The notes under the pieces are model-generated. The model worked only from the letters and a program-made list of their open reading frames with translations, ran no database searches and was not told the DNA's origin. This document shows positions 9,557 through 17,294 of a DNA stretch of 64,000 nucleotides, in pieces (positions within the stretch are counted from its first letter, which is position 1; each line of letters starts with the position of its first letter). The translations under genes and the position numbers were made by a program. Source of the DNA: Bacillota bacterium (lineage in GTDB: Bacteria; Bacillota; Syntrophomonadia; Syntrophomonadales; DTU052); the NCBI GenBank assembly GCA_029781825.1, contig JAKOVY010000110.1:1-64000 (forward strand), written 5' to 3'.

Positions 9557-10207
9557 TTGGATATCGCGCGGGTCATTGATTCTACCCTGCTGAAAGCAGA
9601 TGCCACCCGGGAGGATATCATTAATCTTTGCCGCGAAGCTGTGGAGTTGAGTTTCGCGGCGGTTTGTGTCAACCCGGTGAGGCTGGAAACGGCTGTATCA
9701 GCCTTGATGGGTTCCAAGGTGGCGCCCTGTACTGTAATCGCTTTTCCTTTGGGAGCGGTGAGTCCCGAGGACAAGGTCCGGGAAGCGGGAAGGGTTCTGG
9801 AGATTGGTGCCCGGGAGATTGATATGGTGGTCAATATTGGGGCTGTTAAAGACGGGGACTGGGCAATCGTGGCCGAGGAGATACGCCGGGTTGGCAGGAA
9901 GGTGGAGGATGCGGGAGGTATCCTCAAGGTCATTGTGGAAACGGCTCTGCTGACCCGGCAGGAACTGGCGCAGGTTTGTTACATAGCCAGGGACGAGGGC
10001 GCGGACTACATCAAGACCTCCACCGGCTTCAGCACCAGGGGGGTCAGCCTGGAGGATGTGCGGCTGATCAAGGGGTTTGTCGGTGATGACATGAAGATAA
10101 AGGCCTCGGGAGGCATCAGGGATTACCGGTTTGCCGTCCAACTGCTTGAGGCCGGGGCCAACCGCTTGGGAGCAAGCAGTGCCCGAAACCTGTTAAAGGC
10201 CCAGTAA
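9557..10207 (+). CDS. deoC: Deoxyribose-phosphate aldolase
   Basis: A 216-residue class I aldolase that splits 2-deoxyribose 5-phosphate into glyceraldehyde 3-phosphate and acetaldehyde. The Schiff-base lysine is in DYIKTSTGF and the second lysine region is IKASGGIRD. The TIM-barrel segments EIDMVVNIG and KVIVETALL are typical. The TTG start follows GAGGAGGGTAC. With cdd two genes upstream it adds a deoxynucleoside salvage function to this operon; Bacillus does not carry deoC at this place. Confidence 0.96.
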   Translation: MDIARVIDSTLLKADATREDIINLCREAVELSFAAVCVNPVRLETAVSALMGSKVAPCTVIAFPLGAVSPEDKVREAGRVLEIGAREIDMVVNIGAVKDGDWAIVAEEIRRVGRKVEDAGGILKVIVETALLTRQELAQVCYIARDEGADYIKTSTGFSTRGVSLEDVRLIKGFVGDDMKIKASGGIRDYRFAVQLLEAGANRLGASSARNLLKAQ

Positions 10208-10305
10208 TTAGGACTGTAAGCGGATAAGATAATTCACCTGCCGAATATCGACCGGGCTTCAGGGCCGAGGAATAGAATTGCCAACCTTACTGCATAACTA
10301 GGGTT

Positions 10306-11316
10306 ATGATGAGGTTGGTTCTGCTTACAATAACGGTGGCAGCTGCCTCCATCGCCCTTGTTGTCAATGGTTTGGTTTCTTATCGCACTCCGCTGGTGGC
10401 CGCGATCGCGGATCGTTACGGAGCGGCTGTTGCCGATTTGGCACCGTTGGAGGTCATCCATCCGGGAGGTTTGCGGGATGGGATCCTGACCGCGGAACAC
10501 CGAAAGCAGTTGGCGGAGGGCGGCTGGGTTGGGCTGAATTGGAGAGAACTGCCGCATTATGAACAAAAACCGGGGGCACTGGCGATACTGGCCGTGACTC
10601 CGGATGCTTTCAATTATGAGGAAATAGTCGGCCGGTGCCTGGAAAAGCAGATCAAGGTGGTGGTGGAGAGTTCGGGAATGGATGCCTGGCACTCCACAGC
10701 CGAAGGGGCGGTCGCTCTGAAGAACCTGACCTCCGAGGCTCTGCGGGTGGTTGTTTTCGATGGCGGCCATCACTTGCCTACCCTGGGTTTACAGCCGGAT
10801 CTGCTGATAGTACCCGTAACTATGGGCTATATCGCCCACGGTCATACCCGGGATGCCGTGAGGGTACAGGACCTGCTGGCTATAATTGAGCGCGAGCAGA
10901 TTGGATGCCCGGTAGTAGCCGTTCCCCGCTGGGGACTGGTGAAAACAACCGCGTCCATGAACCGGATTGTCATCAAAGCCCTGGCTTTGGTGGCGACCGG
11001 GGACGCAAGGCACTGCCAGGAGGGAGAAGTTCTTGGATCCCACTGCACCAGGTACAGAAAGGCATCATTCCTGTATGTTAATCACTTCCACAAACTGGAC
11101 TGGGGTTGGCTGGAGTCCGCCGCTGCGGGCCATATCAAGCTAGTATACCTGGCGTTCAATTACGACTTGGTCAGCCGGGATCAAATGGAAGAGGTCATCC
11201 AGAGAATCAAACGGTCAGGGCTACGGGTGGAGCTGGCCAATGAGCCCCTTCATGTAGCCGGGATTATCGTCCGGGGAGGCATAAGATGTATCAGCGCACG
11301 GATGCCCTGGTACTGA
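10306..11316 (+). CDS. Membrane-anchored protein of unknown function
   Basis: A 336-residue protein I do not recognise. One hydrophobic N-terminal helix (about residues 3-24) looks like an uncleaved anchor, and the rest appears extracytoplasmic. The body alternates beta-like hydrophobic stretches with helices: LAILAVTPDAFNYEEIV, QIKVVVESSGMDAW, LRVVVFDGG, PDLLIVPVTMGYIAHG, CPVVAVPRWGLV, with a second half ending in a beta strand. This resembles an alpha/beta barrel, but that is only an impression. It starts 98 bases after deoC, and its last 31 bases overlap the recO start. No signature catalytic motif is visible. Confidence 0.7.
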   Translation: MMRLVLLTITVAAASIALVVNGLVSYRTPLVAAIADRYGAAVADLAPLEVIHPGGLRDGILTAEHRKQLAEGGWVGLNWRELPHYEQKPGALAILAVTPDAFNYEEIVGRCLEKQIKVVVESSGMDAWHSTAEGAVALKNLTSEALRVVVFDGGHHLPTLGLQPDLLIVPVTMGYIAHGHTRDAVRVQDLLAIIEREQIGCPVVAVPRWGLVKTTASMNRIVIKALALVATGDARHCQEGEVLGSHCTRYRKASFLYVNHFHKLDWGWLESAAAGHIKLVYLAFNYDLVSRDQMEEVIQRIKRSGLRVELANEPLHVAGIIVRGGIRCISARMPWY

Positions 11317-12023
11317 AGTCATTTGATTTGAGAGAGGCTGACCAGATCCTCACCATTTTTTCTCGGGAGTTGGGGAAAATACCGGTAGTGGCCAAAGGGG
11401 TGAAAAAGCCCCAGAGTACGCTGCGCGGACTGGTGCAGCCTTTCTGCTATTCCCACTTTTTTATGACCCGTTCCGGAGAGATGTACCTGATTACCCAGGG
11501 TCGGATTAATGAGTTTTTTGGTAATATCCGTGAAGACCTGGAGAAGACCCTGCAGGCGGTATACATCCTGGAGCTGCTGGACAAGAGCACGGTGGAGCGG
11601 GATCCCAACCCGCCCCTGCTCGATCTCGCTCTCCAGGTCTTGCATTATATGAATGGCAACCCGGCATCTTCAATATATCTGCGGCTTTTTGAGGTAAAGC
11701 TGCTCGGGCTGGTCGGTTTTGCTCCCATGCTCAACCGCTGCTGTAACTGCCGCCAGACCGATAACCTCAGCTACTTTAGCCCGGGCGGGGGAGGCGCGCT
11801 TTGCGGTGATTGTGCCTCGACGGTTGGGGGGAAGCGAGTAATGCCGGCCACCCTGGCCGCACTGCGCACCCTGCAGCAAAGCGGGTTGAAGATAATTCCC
11901 CGCATGCGTCTTTCCTCTGCGGTGTTGGAGCAGATGGAGAAGGTAATGGAGGATTACCTGGAATTATATCTGGAAAAAAAGCTGAACCTCAAGGAGGTCA
12001 TGAAAACCCTCAAAAAGCCCTGA
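11286..12023 (+). CDS. recO: DNA repair protein RecO
   Basis: A 245-residue protein. The N-terminal OB-fold begins YQRTDALVLKSFDLREADQI, and the C-terminal helical part holds a zinc-finger-like pattern with CCNC and, 18 residues later, CGDC. RecO works with RecR to load RecA on gaps covered by single-strand-binding protein. The ATG lies inside the 3-prime end of the preceding gene, in another frame, so the two are likely co-translated. In Firmicutes recO lies between era and glyQ, as here. Confidence 0.94.
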   Translation: MYQRTDALVLKSFDLREADQILTIFSRELGKIPVVAKGVKKPQSTLRGLVQPFCYSHFFMTRSGEMYLITQGRINEFFGNIREDLEKTLQAVYILELLDKSTVERDPNPPLLDLALQVLHYMNGNPASSIYLRLFEVKLLGLVGFAPMLNRCCNCRQTDNLSYFSPGGGGALCGDCASTVGGKRVMPATLAALRTLQQSGLKIIPRMRLSSAVLEQMEKVMEDYLELYLEKKLNLKEVMKTLKKP

Positions 12024-12049
12024 AAAGGGCGTCCGAACGGCGAGCATTC

Positions 12050-12118
12050 TGCGTACTTAGCACCTTCGCCGGTTTGCGGTTCGCTCCAGAGTTCCTCGCC
12101 TACATCCCTGCGGCTCGT
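12050..12118 (+). repeat. 69-bp direct repeat, copy 1
   Basis: This 69-base stretch matches 12299-12367 with four substitutions; both begin TGCGTACTTAGCACCT and end CCTGCGGCTCGT. It starts 27 bases after the recO stop. The two copies flank a nested palindrome (12127-12203). No open frame or known element is recognised. Confidence 0.85.
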
Positions 12119-12126
12119 TTTTCTTT

Positions 12127-12203
12127 GGGCGGGACAGCCGGCATACGCGGCATCCATGCCGCAATGCCGGTATTTCGCCATCCGTGGCGAAATAGTCCCG
12201 CCC
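12127..12203. repeat. Nested palindrome forming a three-way junction
   Basis: An outer stem of nine bases (GGGCGGGAC 12127-12135 with 12195-12203) encloses two inner hairpins. The first pairs 12138-12144 with 12164-12170 and 12147-12153 with 12156-12162. The second pairs TTTCGCCA 12173-12180 with TGGCGAAA 12185-12192. All stems are perfect or nearly so. The element sits between the two 69-bp repeat copies and could be a mobile repeat or an RNA structure. Confidence 0.75.
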
Positions 12204-12261
12204 TGGATTCAGAAAAACTTCGCCGGGGGATGTAACGGCTCGTCACAAAGTCGCTCACTCT

Positions 12262-12326
12262 GCAAACCGGCGCAGGTATCAAAGGACCGCTGGCTTCTTG
12301 CGTACTTAGCACCTGCGCCGGCTTGC
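12262..12326. repeat. Inverted repeat overlapping 69-bp copy 2
   Basis: GCAAACCGGCGCAGGT at 12262-12277 pairs with 12311-12326, with one A-C mismatch in 16. The right arm belongs to repeat copy 2, so a piece of the repeat is also present in inverted orientation upstream of it. Confidence 0.7.
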
Positions 12327-12367
12327 GGTTCGCTCCGGAGTTCCTCGCCTGCATCCCTGCGGCTCGT
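12299..12367 (+). repeat. 69-bp direct repeat, copy 2
   Basis: This is the second copy of the repeat at 12050-12118, 249 bases downstream in the same orientation, with four differences. It ends about 75 bases before the glycine T-box leader, so the repeat pair sits wholly between recO and the glyQS transcription unit. Confidence 0.85.
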
Positions 12368-12439
12368 CACGGCCTTTCCCAGGCAATTGACAATTAATCT
12401 TCGCCGTTGCTAAACTTTAACTAAAATTCATACCTGCGA

Positions 12440-12646
12440 TGAAAGAGGAAGTAGACGTGGAGCACCTTCTTGAAGAGAGCCGGGAGGGGTGGGAACCCGG
12501 TAGAAGGACCAGGTTGAAGGGCACTCTGGAGCAGCGGGAGGAAAGCCTGAAAAGGTTAGTAAAACCCGATTTAAGAGAGGGCGTCACGCCAATCAGGGTG
12601 GAACCGCGGGCCAAGCTCGTCCCTGCTATGGGGACGAGCTTATTAG
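12440..12646 (+). promoter_or_regulatory. Glycine T-box leader of glyQS
   Basis: The T-box sequence AGGGTGGAACCGCGG lies at 12595-12609. A terminator follows, with the stem 12613-12623 pairing with 12631-12641 (GCTCGTCCC and GGGACGAGC). A GGC triplet at 12520-12522, preceded by GAAG and followed by AC, is in the right place to be the glycine specifier. Uncharged tRNA-Gly should favour the antiterminator and allow glyQS transcription. The window itself encodes a tRNA-Gly with anticodon GCC, which matches GGC. The 5-prime limit is approximate. Confidence 0.9.
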
Positions 12647-12733
12647 TTATGGGGAAGAATTAATTATAAAGCGGACGGCGCTTTCAGATGGGAAGAACTT
12701 ATTTCCAATATTTCTTACAGGGAGGAATTTGAA

Positions 12734-13660
12734 TTGGCGTTAACATTTCAAGAGGTAATTCTAACCCTGGAAAAATACTGGGGAGAAAAGGGGTGTATTA
12801 TTCAGCAGCCCTATGATGTGGAAAAAGGTGCGGGAACTATGAACCCGGCAACCTTTCTGCGCGCTTTGGGGCCCGAACCCTGGAACGTGGCCTATGTCGA
12901 ACCGTCTCGGCGTCCGACCGACGGCCGTTACGGGGAGAACCCCAATCGCCTGCAGCACTACTACCAGTATCAGGTGATCCTGAAACCGTCACCGGATGAT
13001 GTCCTGGAACTGTACCTGGACAGTCTGCGCCGATTAGGGATTGAACCGGAAAAGCACGATATCAGACTGGTGGAGGACAACTGGGAATCTCCCACCCTCG
13101 GTGCCTGGGGCCTGGGCTGGGAGGTTTGGCTGGACGGGATGGAGGTGACCCAGTTCACCTACTTCCAGCAGTGCGGAGGGTTTGATTGTTACCCCGTATG
13201 TGCGGAAATTACTTATGGTATTGAAAGGCTGGCCATGTATATACAAAACAAGGAGAGCGTTTTCGACATCGAGTGGATTGAAGGAATAACCTACGGTGAT
13301 ATTCACCACCAGGGTGAGGTAGACTACTCACACTACAACTTCAATGTAGCCGATGTTGAGACTCTCTTGACCATGTTCCAACTGAGTGAACGGGAGGCCT
13401 TGCGGGTATTGGAAAAGCGATTGGTACAGCCGGCATATGACTACGTATTGAAGTGTTCCCACCTGTTCAACCTCCTGGATGCAAGGGGTGCCATCAGCGT
13501 TACCGAAAGAACTGCCTATATCGGCAGGATTCGCAACCTGGCCCGGTCTGTGGCCAGCGAATACCTGGCACAGCGTGAGAGGCTGGGTTATCCCCTGCTG
13601 AAGGATGCGGCTCAGAGGGAACGGCTGGGATTGGACAAAGGGGGGAAAATCGGTGAGTAA
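12734..13660 (+). CDS. glyQ: Glycyl-tRNA synthetase alpha subunit
   Basis: A 308-residue class II synthetase subunit that activates glycine and charges tRNA-Gly as an alpha2-beta2 enzyme. Recognisable stretches are [38 protein letters not shown] and [14 protein letters not shown]. The TTG start follows GGGAGGAATTTGAA. The gene is under the T-box upstream, and its last eight bases overlap the glyS start, as expected for equimolar subunits. Confidence 0.97.
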   Translation: MALTFQEVILTLEKYWGEKGCIIQQPYDVEKGAGTMNPATFLRALGPEPWNVAYVEPSRRPTDGRYGENPNRLQHYYQYQVILKPSPDDVLELYLDSLRRLGIEPEKHDIRLVEDNWESPTLGAWGLGWEVWLDGMEVTQFTYFQQCGGFDCYPVCAEITYGIERLAMYIQNKESVFDIEWIEGITYGDIHHQGEVDYSHYNFNVADVETLLTMFQLSEREALRVLEKRLVQPAYDYVLKCSHLFNLLDARGAISVTERTAYIGRIRNLARSVASEYLAQRERLGYPLLKDAAQRERLGLDKGGKIGE

Positions 13661-15719
13661 GGAACTGCTGCTGGAGATTGGGACCGAGGAAATGCCGGCT
13701 TTGCTTTTGCCGGGTGCAATTGATGATTTAAGGAAGCTGGCGGAATCGGAGTTGAATACAGCCCGGTTATCATATGAAAACCTGCGCATCGGGAGTACGC
13801 CCCGGCGTCTGACCCTTATGGTAGAAGGGCTTTCTGAGAAACAGGCAGAATCTGTGCGCGAGGTAAGGGGCCCCAGAGCCGACAAGGCCTTTGACGCTGA
13901 AGGCCGACCGACCAAGGCGGTTCAGGGCTTTGCCCGCAGCCAGGGGGTTTCCCTGGACGAACTGGTTACCCGGGAAGTTGGCGGACACACCTACATCTTT
14001 GCTTCCATAAGAGAAGAGGGGCAGCCAACTATTCAGGTCCTGCCGGATGTGCTGCGCCGGATCATAACCGGGATGCCGTTTCCCCGGTCCATGCGTTGGG
14101 GTTATTCCGAGATCCGGTTTATACGGCCAATACGCTGGATAGTAGCACTTTTCGACGGTGAAGTGATACCGCTGGAAATTGAGAATGTCACCTCCGGGGA
14201 CTTAACTTATGGACACCGTTTTCTTCATCCGGAGGCCATCAAGGTTAGCGGGATTGATGATTATATCGAAAAGCTGCGCCAGGCTTACGTTATAGTTGAT
14301 GTTCAGGAACGCCGGGAGTGGATTTGGGAACAGGTAAGAAGAGTAGCCGAAAACCAGGGGGGAACGGTCTTGGAGGACGACGAGCTCCTGGAGGAGGTAA
14401 CCTTCCTGGTGGAGTACCCGACTGCTTTTGCCGGAACTTTTTCCTCCGACTACTTAAACATACCCCCGGAGGTCCTGGTTACCACCATGAAGGAGCACCA
14501 GCGGTATTTTCCGGTTGTCGATAATCAGGGAAAACTAATGCCGGTGTTCATCGGGGTGCGAAACGGAACCAGTGACAATATTCAAGTGGTGGCTGAGGGC
14601 AATCAGCGGGTGCTGAAGGCCCGCCTTGAAGATGCGTACTTCTTTTATCGGGAGGATACGAAAGAACCTCTGGAGAGCAAAGTCAAGCTCCTGGACAATG
14701 TGATTTACCAGGCCAGGCTGGGAACCATCGGGGAGAAGACCCGGCGTTTGCAGAACCTCTCCGTATTTATTGCGGGGGAGCTTGGGTTTGAGCAGATAGA
14801 ACAGACGAACCGGGCGGCACTGCTGTGCAAAGCCGACCTGGAGACCAGCATGGTTTATGAATTCCCTGAGCTGCAGGGGATCATGGGGCGCAACTATGCC
14901 CTCCTGGACGGTGAGGACCCGGTCGTAGCCCAGGCTATCTTTGAACATTACCTCCCTCGCTTTGCCGGGGATGAACTGCCGGTTACACCTCCGGGGATCG
15001 CCCTTTCCCTGGCGGAGAAGTTCGACAACCTGGTGGGTAACTTTGCCATCGGGGTGCGACCAACCGGATCCCAGGACCCCTATGCCCTGCGCCGGCAGGC
15101 CTTGGGAATCGTGGCTATAATTCTGAGCTCCAAGCTGGAACTGGATCTGGAACAGGTTATCCGCAGGTCATACCGTGAATTTACGGCCCGCCTTGACCTC
15201 GACGAGGAGGAGACGGTAAGTTCGGTTATGGATTTCATCCGTCTCCGACTGCGGGGTGTACTGCAGGACGAGGGAATACCATATGATATCCTAGATGCGG
15301 TTATAAATCTGGACACCTCCCAGCTGTTGCTGATAAGCGAGAGGGCCCGGGCTTTGACAGAAATTAAGGAACAGGCCTATTTTGAGGACTTGATGGTAGC
15401 CTTCAATCGTCCTTTCAACCTTTCCCGGAAGGAGGGGGGCCGACTTGTTCGACCGGAGCTGTTCGAGGACCAGGCCGAACAGGAGCTGTACGAAGCAACT
15501 GCAAGGTTGAATCAGGAGCTGCCGGGTTATCTTAACCGGCGGGAGTACTCCGCTTATTGCGAAAAGCTGGCGGCGATGAGGCCTTGCCTGGATAAATTCT
15601 TTGATCGCGTAATGGTTATGGTTGAAGACGACCAAATTCGGGAAAACCGTCTGGCGCTCTTGAAACAGGTAGTGCAAATGTTCCTCAATTTTGCCGACTT
15701 CTCCAAACTGGTGGTTTGA
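13653..15719 (+). CDS. glyS: Glycyl-tRNA synthetase beta subunit
   Basis: A 688-residue protein beginning [20 protein letters not shown]. It carries the family motif [23 protein letters not shown] sequence (here [17 protein letters not shown]) and a C-terminal helical anticodon-binding region. The beta subunit recognises tRNA-Gly and is needed for charging. I choose GTG 13653, inside the end of glyQ, over the in-frame codon at 13605, because the conserved N-terminus starts there. Confidence 0.97.
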   Translation: MSKELLLEIGTEEMPALLLPGAIDDLRKLAESELNTARLSYENLRIGSTPRRLTLMVEGLSEKQAESVREVRGPRADKAFDAEGRPTKAVQGFARSQGVSLDELVTREVGGHTYIFASIREEGQPTIQVLPDVLRRIITGMPFPRSMRWGYSEIRFIRPIRWIVALFDGEVIPLEIENVTSGDLTYGHRFLHPEAIKVSGIDDYIEKLRQAYVIVDVQERREWIWEQVRRVAENQGGTVLEDDELLEEVTFLVEYPTAFAGTFSSDYLNIPPEVLVTTMKEHQRYFPVVDNQGKLMPVFIGVRNGTSDNIQVVAEGNQRVLKARLEDAYFFYREDTKEPLESKVKLLDNVIYQARLGTIGEKTRRLQNLSVFIAGELGFEQIEQTNRAALLCKADLETSMVYEFPELQGIMGRNYALLDGEDPVVAQAIFEHYLPRFAGDELPVTPPGIALSLAEKFDNLVGNFAIGVRPTGSQDPYALRRQALGIVAIILSSKLELDLEQVIRRSYREFTARLDLDEEETVSSVMDFIRLRLRGVLQDEGIPYDILDAVINLDTSQLLLISERARALTEIKEQAYFEDLMVAFNRPFNLSRKEGGRLVRPELFEDQAEQELYEATARLNQELPGYLNRREYSAYCEKLAAMRPCLDKFFDRVMVMVEDDQIRENRLALLKQVVQMFLNFADFSKLVV

Positions 15720-15815
15720 AATCCTTTGACATTAACTGAGGGATTACTTAATCTATATAGTGTATATGATTAACCCTATTTTGGAGTAAAAAGTATAGCA
15801 TATTGAGGTGGGGCG

Positions 15816-16469
15816 ATGTTCGACCTGAGTCAGCGGCAGGAGCAGATAATCGAGATTGTGAGAAAACACGGGCCGATTACCGGAGAGAAGATTGCTGATT
15901 TGCTGTACGTTACTCGAGCGGCTCTACGTCCTGATTTGGCGATTTTAACCATGTCGGGGTACCTGGAAGCCAAACCGCGTGTCGGGTACACCTATAAGAG
16001 TGAAGGTTTTCACAATGCCATCCGCCGTATTCTAAACCAGTACCGAGTGGGGGATGTTAAGTCCCTGCCGGTCGTCATCCCGGAGACAGCAAGCATCTAT
16101 GACGGCATCGTCACTCTGTTCACCGAAGACGCGGGGACTATTTATGTGGTTGACAAGGATAATTACCTGGCAGGAGTTGTATCCCGGAAGGACTTTTTGA
16201 AAACCGCTTTGGGGCAGACTGATCTGTTCAAGGTCCCGGTAAGCGTAATCATGACCAGAATGCCCAATGTCATCACCTGTACGCCGGACGATAAGGTGGT
16301 TGATGCCGCCAGAAAAATTGTGACCCACGAGATTGACAGTCTGCCGGTGGTCAAGGTATTTGTTGACGACCGGGGAGATGAGAAGCTGGAGGTAGTTGGC
16401 CGCATCACCAAGACCAATATCGCACGACTGTTTCTGGACCTCGCTTATAAGAATACTAAGGAGGTTTGA
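15816..16469 (+). CDS. ccpN: CcpN-like HTH-CBS transcriptional regulator
   Basis: A 217-residue protein. An N-terminal winged helix-turn-helix (LSQRQEQIIEIVRKHGPITGEKIADLL) is followed by a pair of CBS domains (about residues 80-205), each with a closing SRKDFLKTAL or TKTNIARLF segment. CcpN represses gluconeogenic genes in Bacillus and senses nucleotides through CBS domains. Here it lies directly upstream of the PPDK regulatory protein and PPDK, so control of pyruvate-to-PEP flux is likely. A TTGACA at 15726-15731 upstream may be its -35, though no good -10 is at the right distance. Confidence 0.88.
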   Translation: MFDLSQRQEQIIEIVRKHGPITGEKIADLLYVTRAALRPDLAILTMSGYLEAKPRVGYTYKSEGFHNAIRRILNQYRVGDVKSLPVVIPETASIYDGIVTLFTEDAGTIYVVDKDNYLAGVVSRKDFLKTALGQTDLFKVPVSVIMTRMPNVITCTPDDKVVDAARKIVTHEIDSLPVVKVFVDDRGDEKLEVVGRITKTNIARLFLDLAYKNTKEV

Positions 16470-17294
16470 TTGTTGACCGACGTCATTCCTGGTATTTACA
16501 TAATCTCCGACTCGATTGGAGAAACCGCGGAGATGGTGGTAAGGGCAGCCACCAGTCAATTTGACTCAGGCAAAATCGAGATTAGAAGGATACCGAATGT
16601 TGGTGATACAGATACTATAGACAGGGTTGTGGAACAGGCTCATGAGAGCAGGGCTATGATCGCCTTTACCCTGGTGCTGCCGGAACTCAAAGATTATCTG
16701 CTGCAAAAAGCAGCCGAAGCCGGGGTTATTACTGTCGATATTTTATCTCCGATAATAGACGCCGTCGAGCGCTCTACCGGGCTGAAACCTCACCGAGAAC
16801 CCGGTATTCTGCGCAAGGTTGACGAGATCTATTTCCGCCGGGTGGAAGCCATTGAATTTGCGGTCAGGTACGATGACGGCAAGGACCCCCGCGGGATAAA
16901 GCTGGCCGACATCGTGCTGGTCGGGGTTTCACGCACTTCCAAGACCCCGGTTTCGATGTACCTGGCACACAAACGGCTCAAGGTCGCCAACGTACCTCTC
17001 GTACCCGAGGTTACACCGCCCGAGGAACTGTTCCAGGTGGAGAAGGGCAGGCTAATTGGGTTAACCATAGATCCCCAGCAGCTTCTGTCCATACGTAAAG
17101 AAAGGCTTAAGAGCCTGGGATTGATGGCAGACGCCAATTATGCCAATGAAAGCAGAATTCTTCAGGAGATGGAGTTCGCTCAAAAAATAATGCGCCGACT
17201 GGGATGTCCGGTAATTGATGTTACCAACCGGGCAGTGGAGGAGACGTCCAGTAAAATACTCGAAATCTACTATAGGGGGTTAAGTCATGTCTAA
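16470..17294 (+). CDS. Pyruvate, phosphate dikinase regulatory protein
   Basis: A 274-residue DUF299-family protein. The P-loop is VGVSRTSKTPVSMYLAHK, and the N-terminus IIYIISDSIGETAE-like (here GIYIISDSIGETAEM) is typical. It is a bifunctional ADP-dependent kinase and Pi-dependent phosphorylase that switches PPDK off and on by modifying a threonine near the catalytic histidine. The substrate enzyme is the next gene, which overlaps it by eight bases. Start is TTG 16470 (or TTG 16473), right after TAAGGAGG. It corresponds to Bacillus yqfL. Confidence 0.95.
   Translation: MLTDVIPGIYIISDSIGETAEMVVRAATSQFDSGKIEIRRIPNVGDTDTIDRVVEQAHESRAMIAFTLVLPELKDYLLQKAAEAGVITVDILSPIIDAVERSTGLKPHREPGILRKVDEIYFRRVEAIEFAVRYDDGKDPRGIKLADIVLVGVSRTSKTPVSMYLAHKRLKVANVPLVPEVTPPEELFQVEKGRLIGLTIDPQQLLSIRKERLKSLGLMADANYANESRILQEMEFAQKIMRRLGCPVIDVTNRAVEETSSKILEIYYRGLSHV

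Noticed and set aside
12439..12663. 74-residue frame upstream of glyQ
   Set aside because: It coincides with the T-box leader, which accounts for the sequence.
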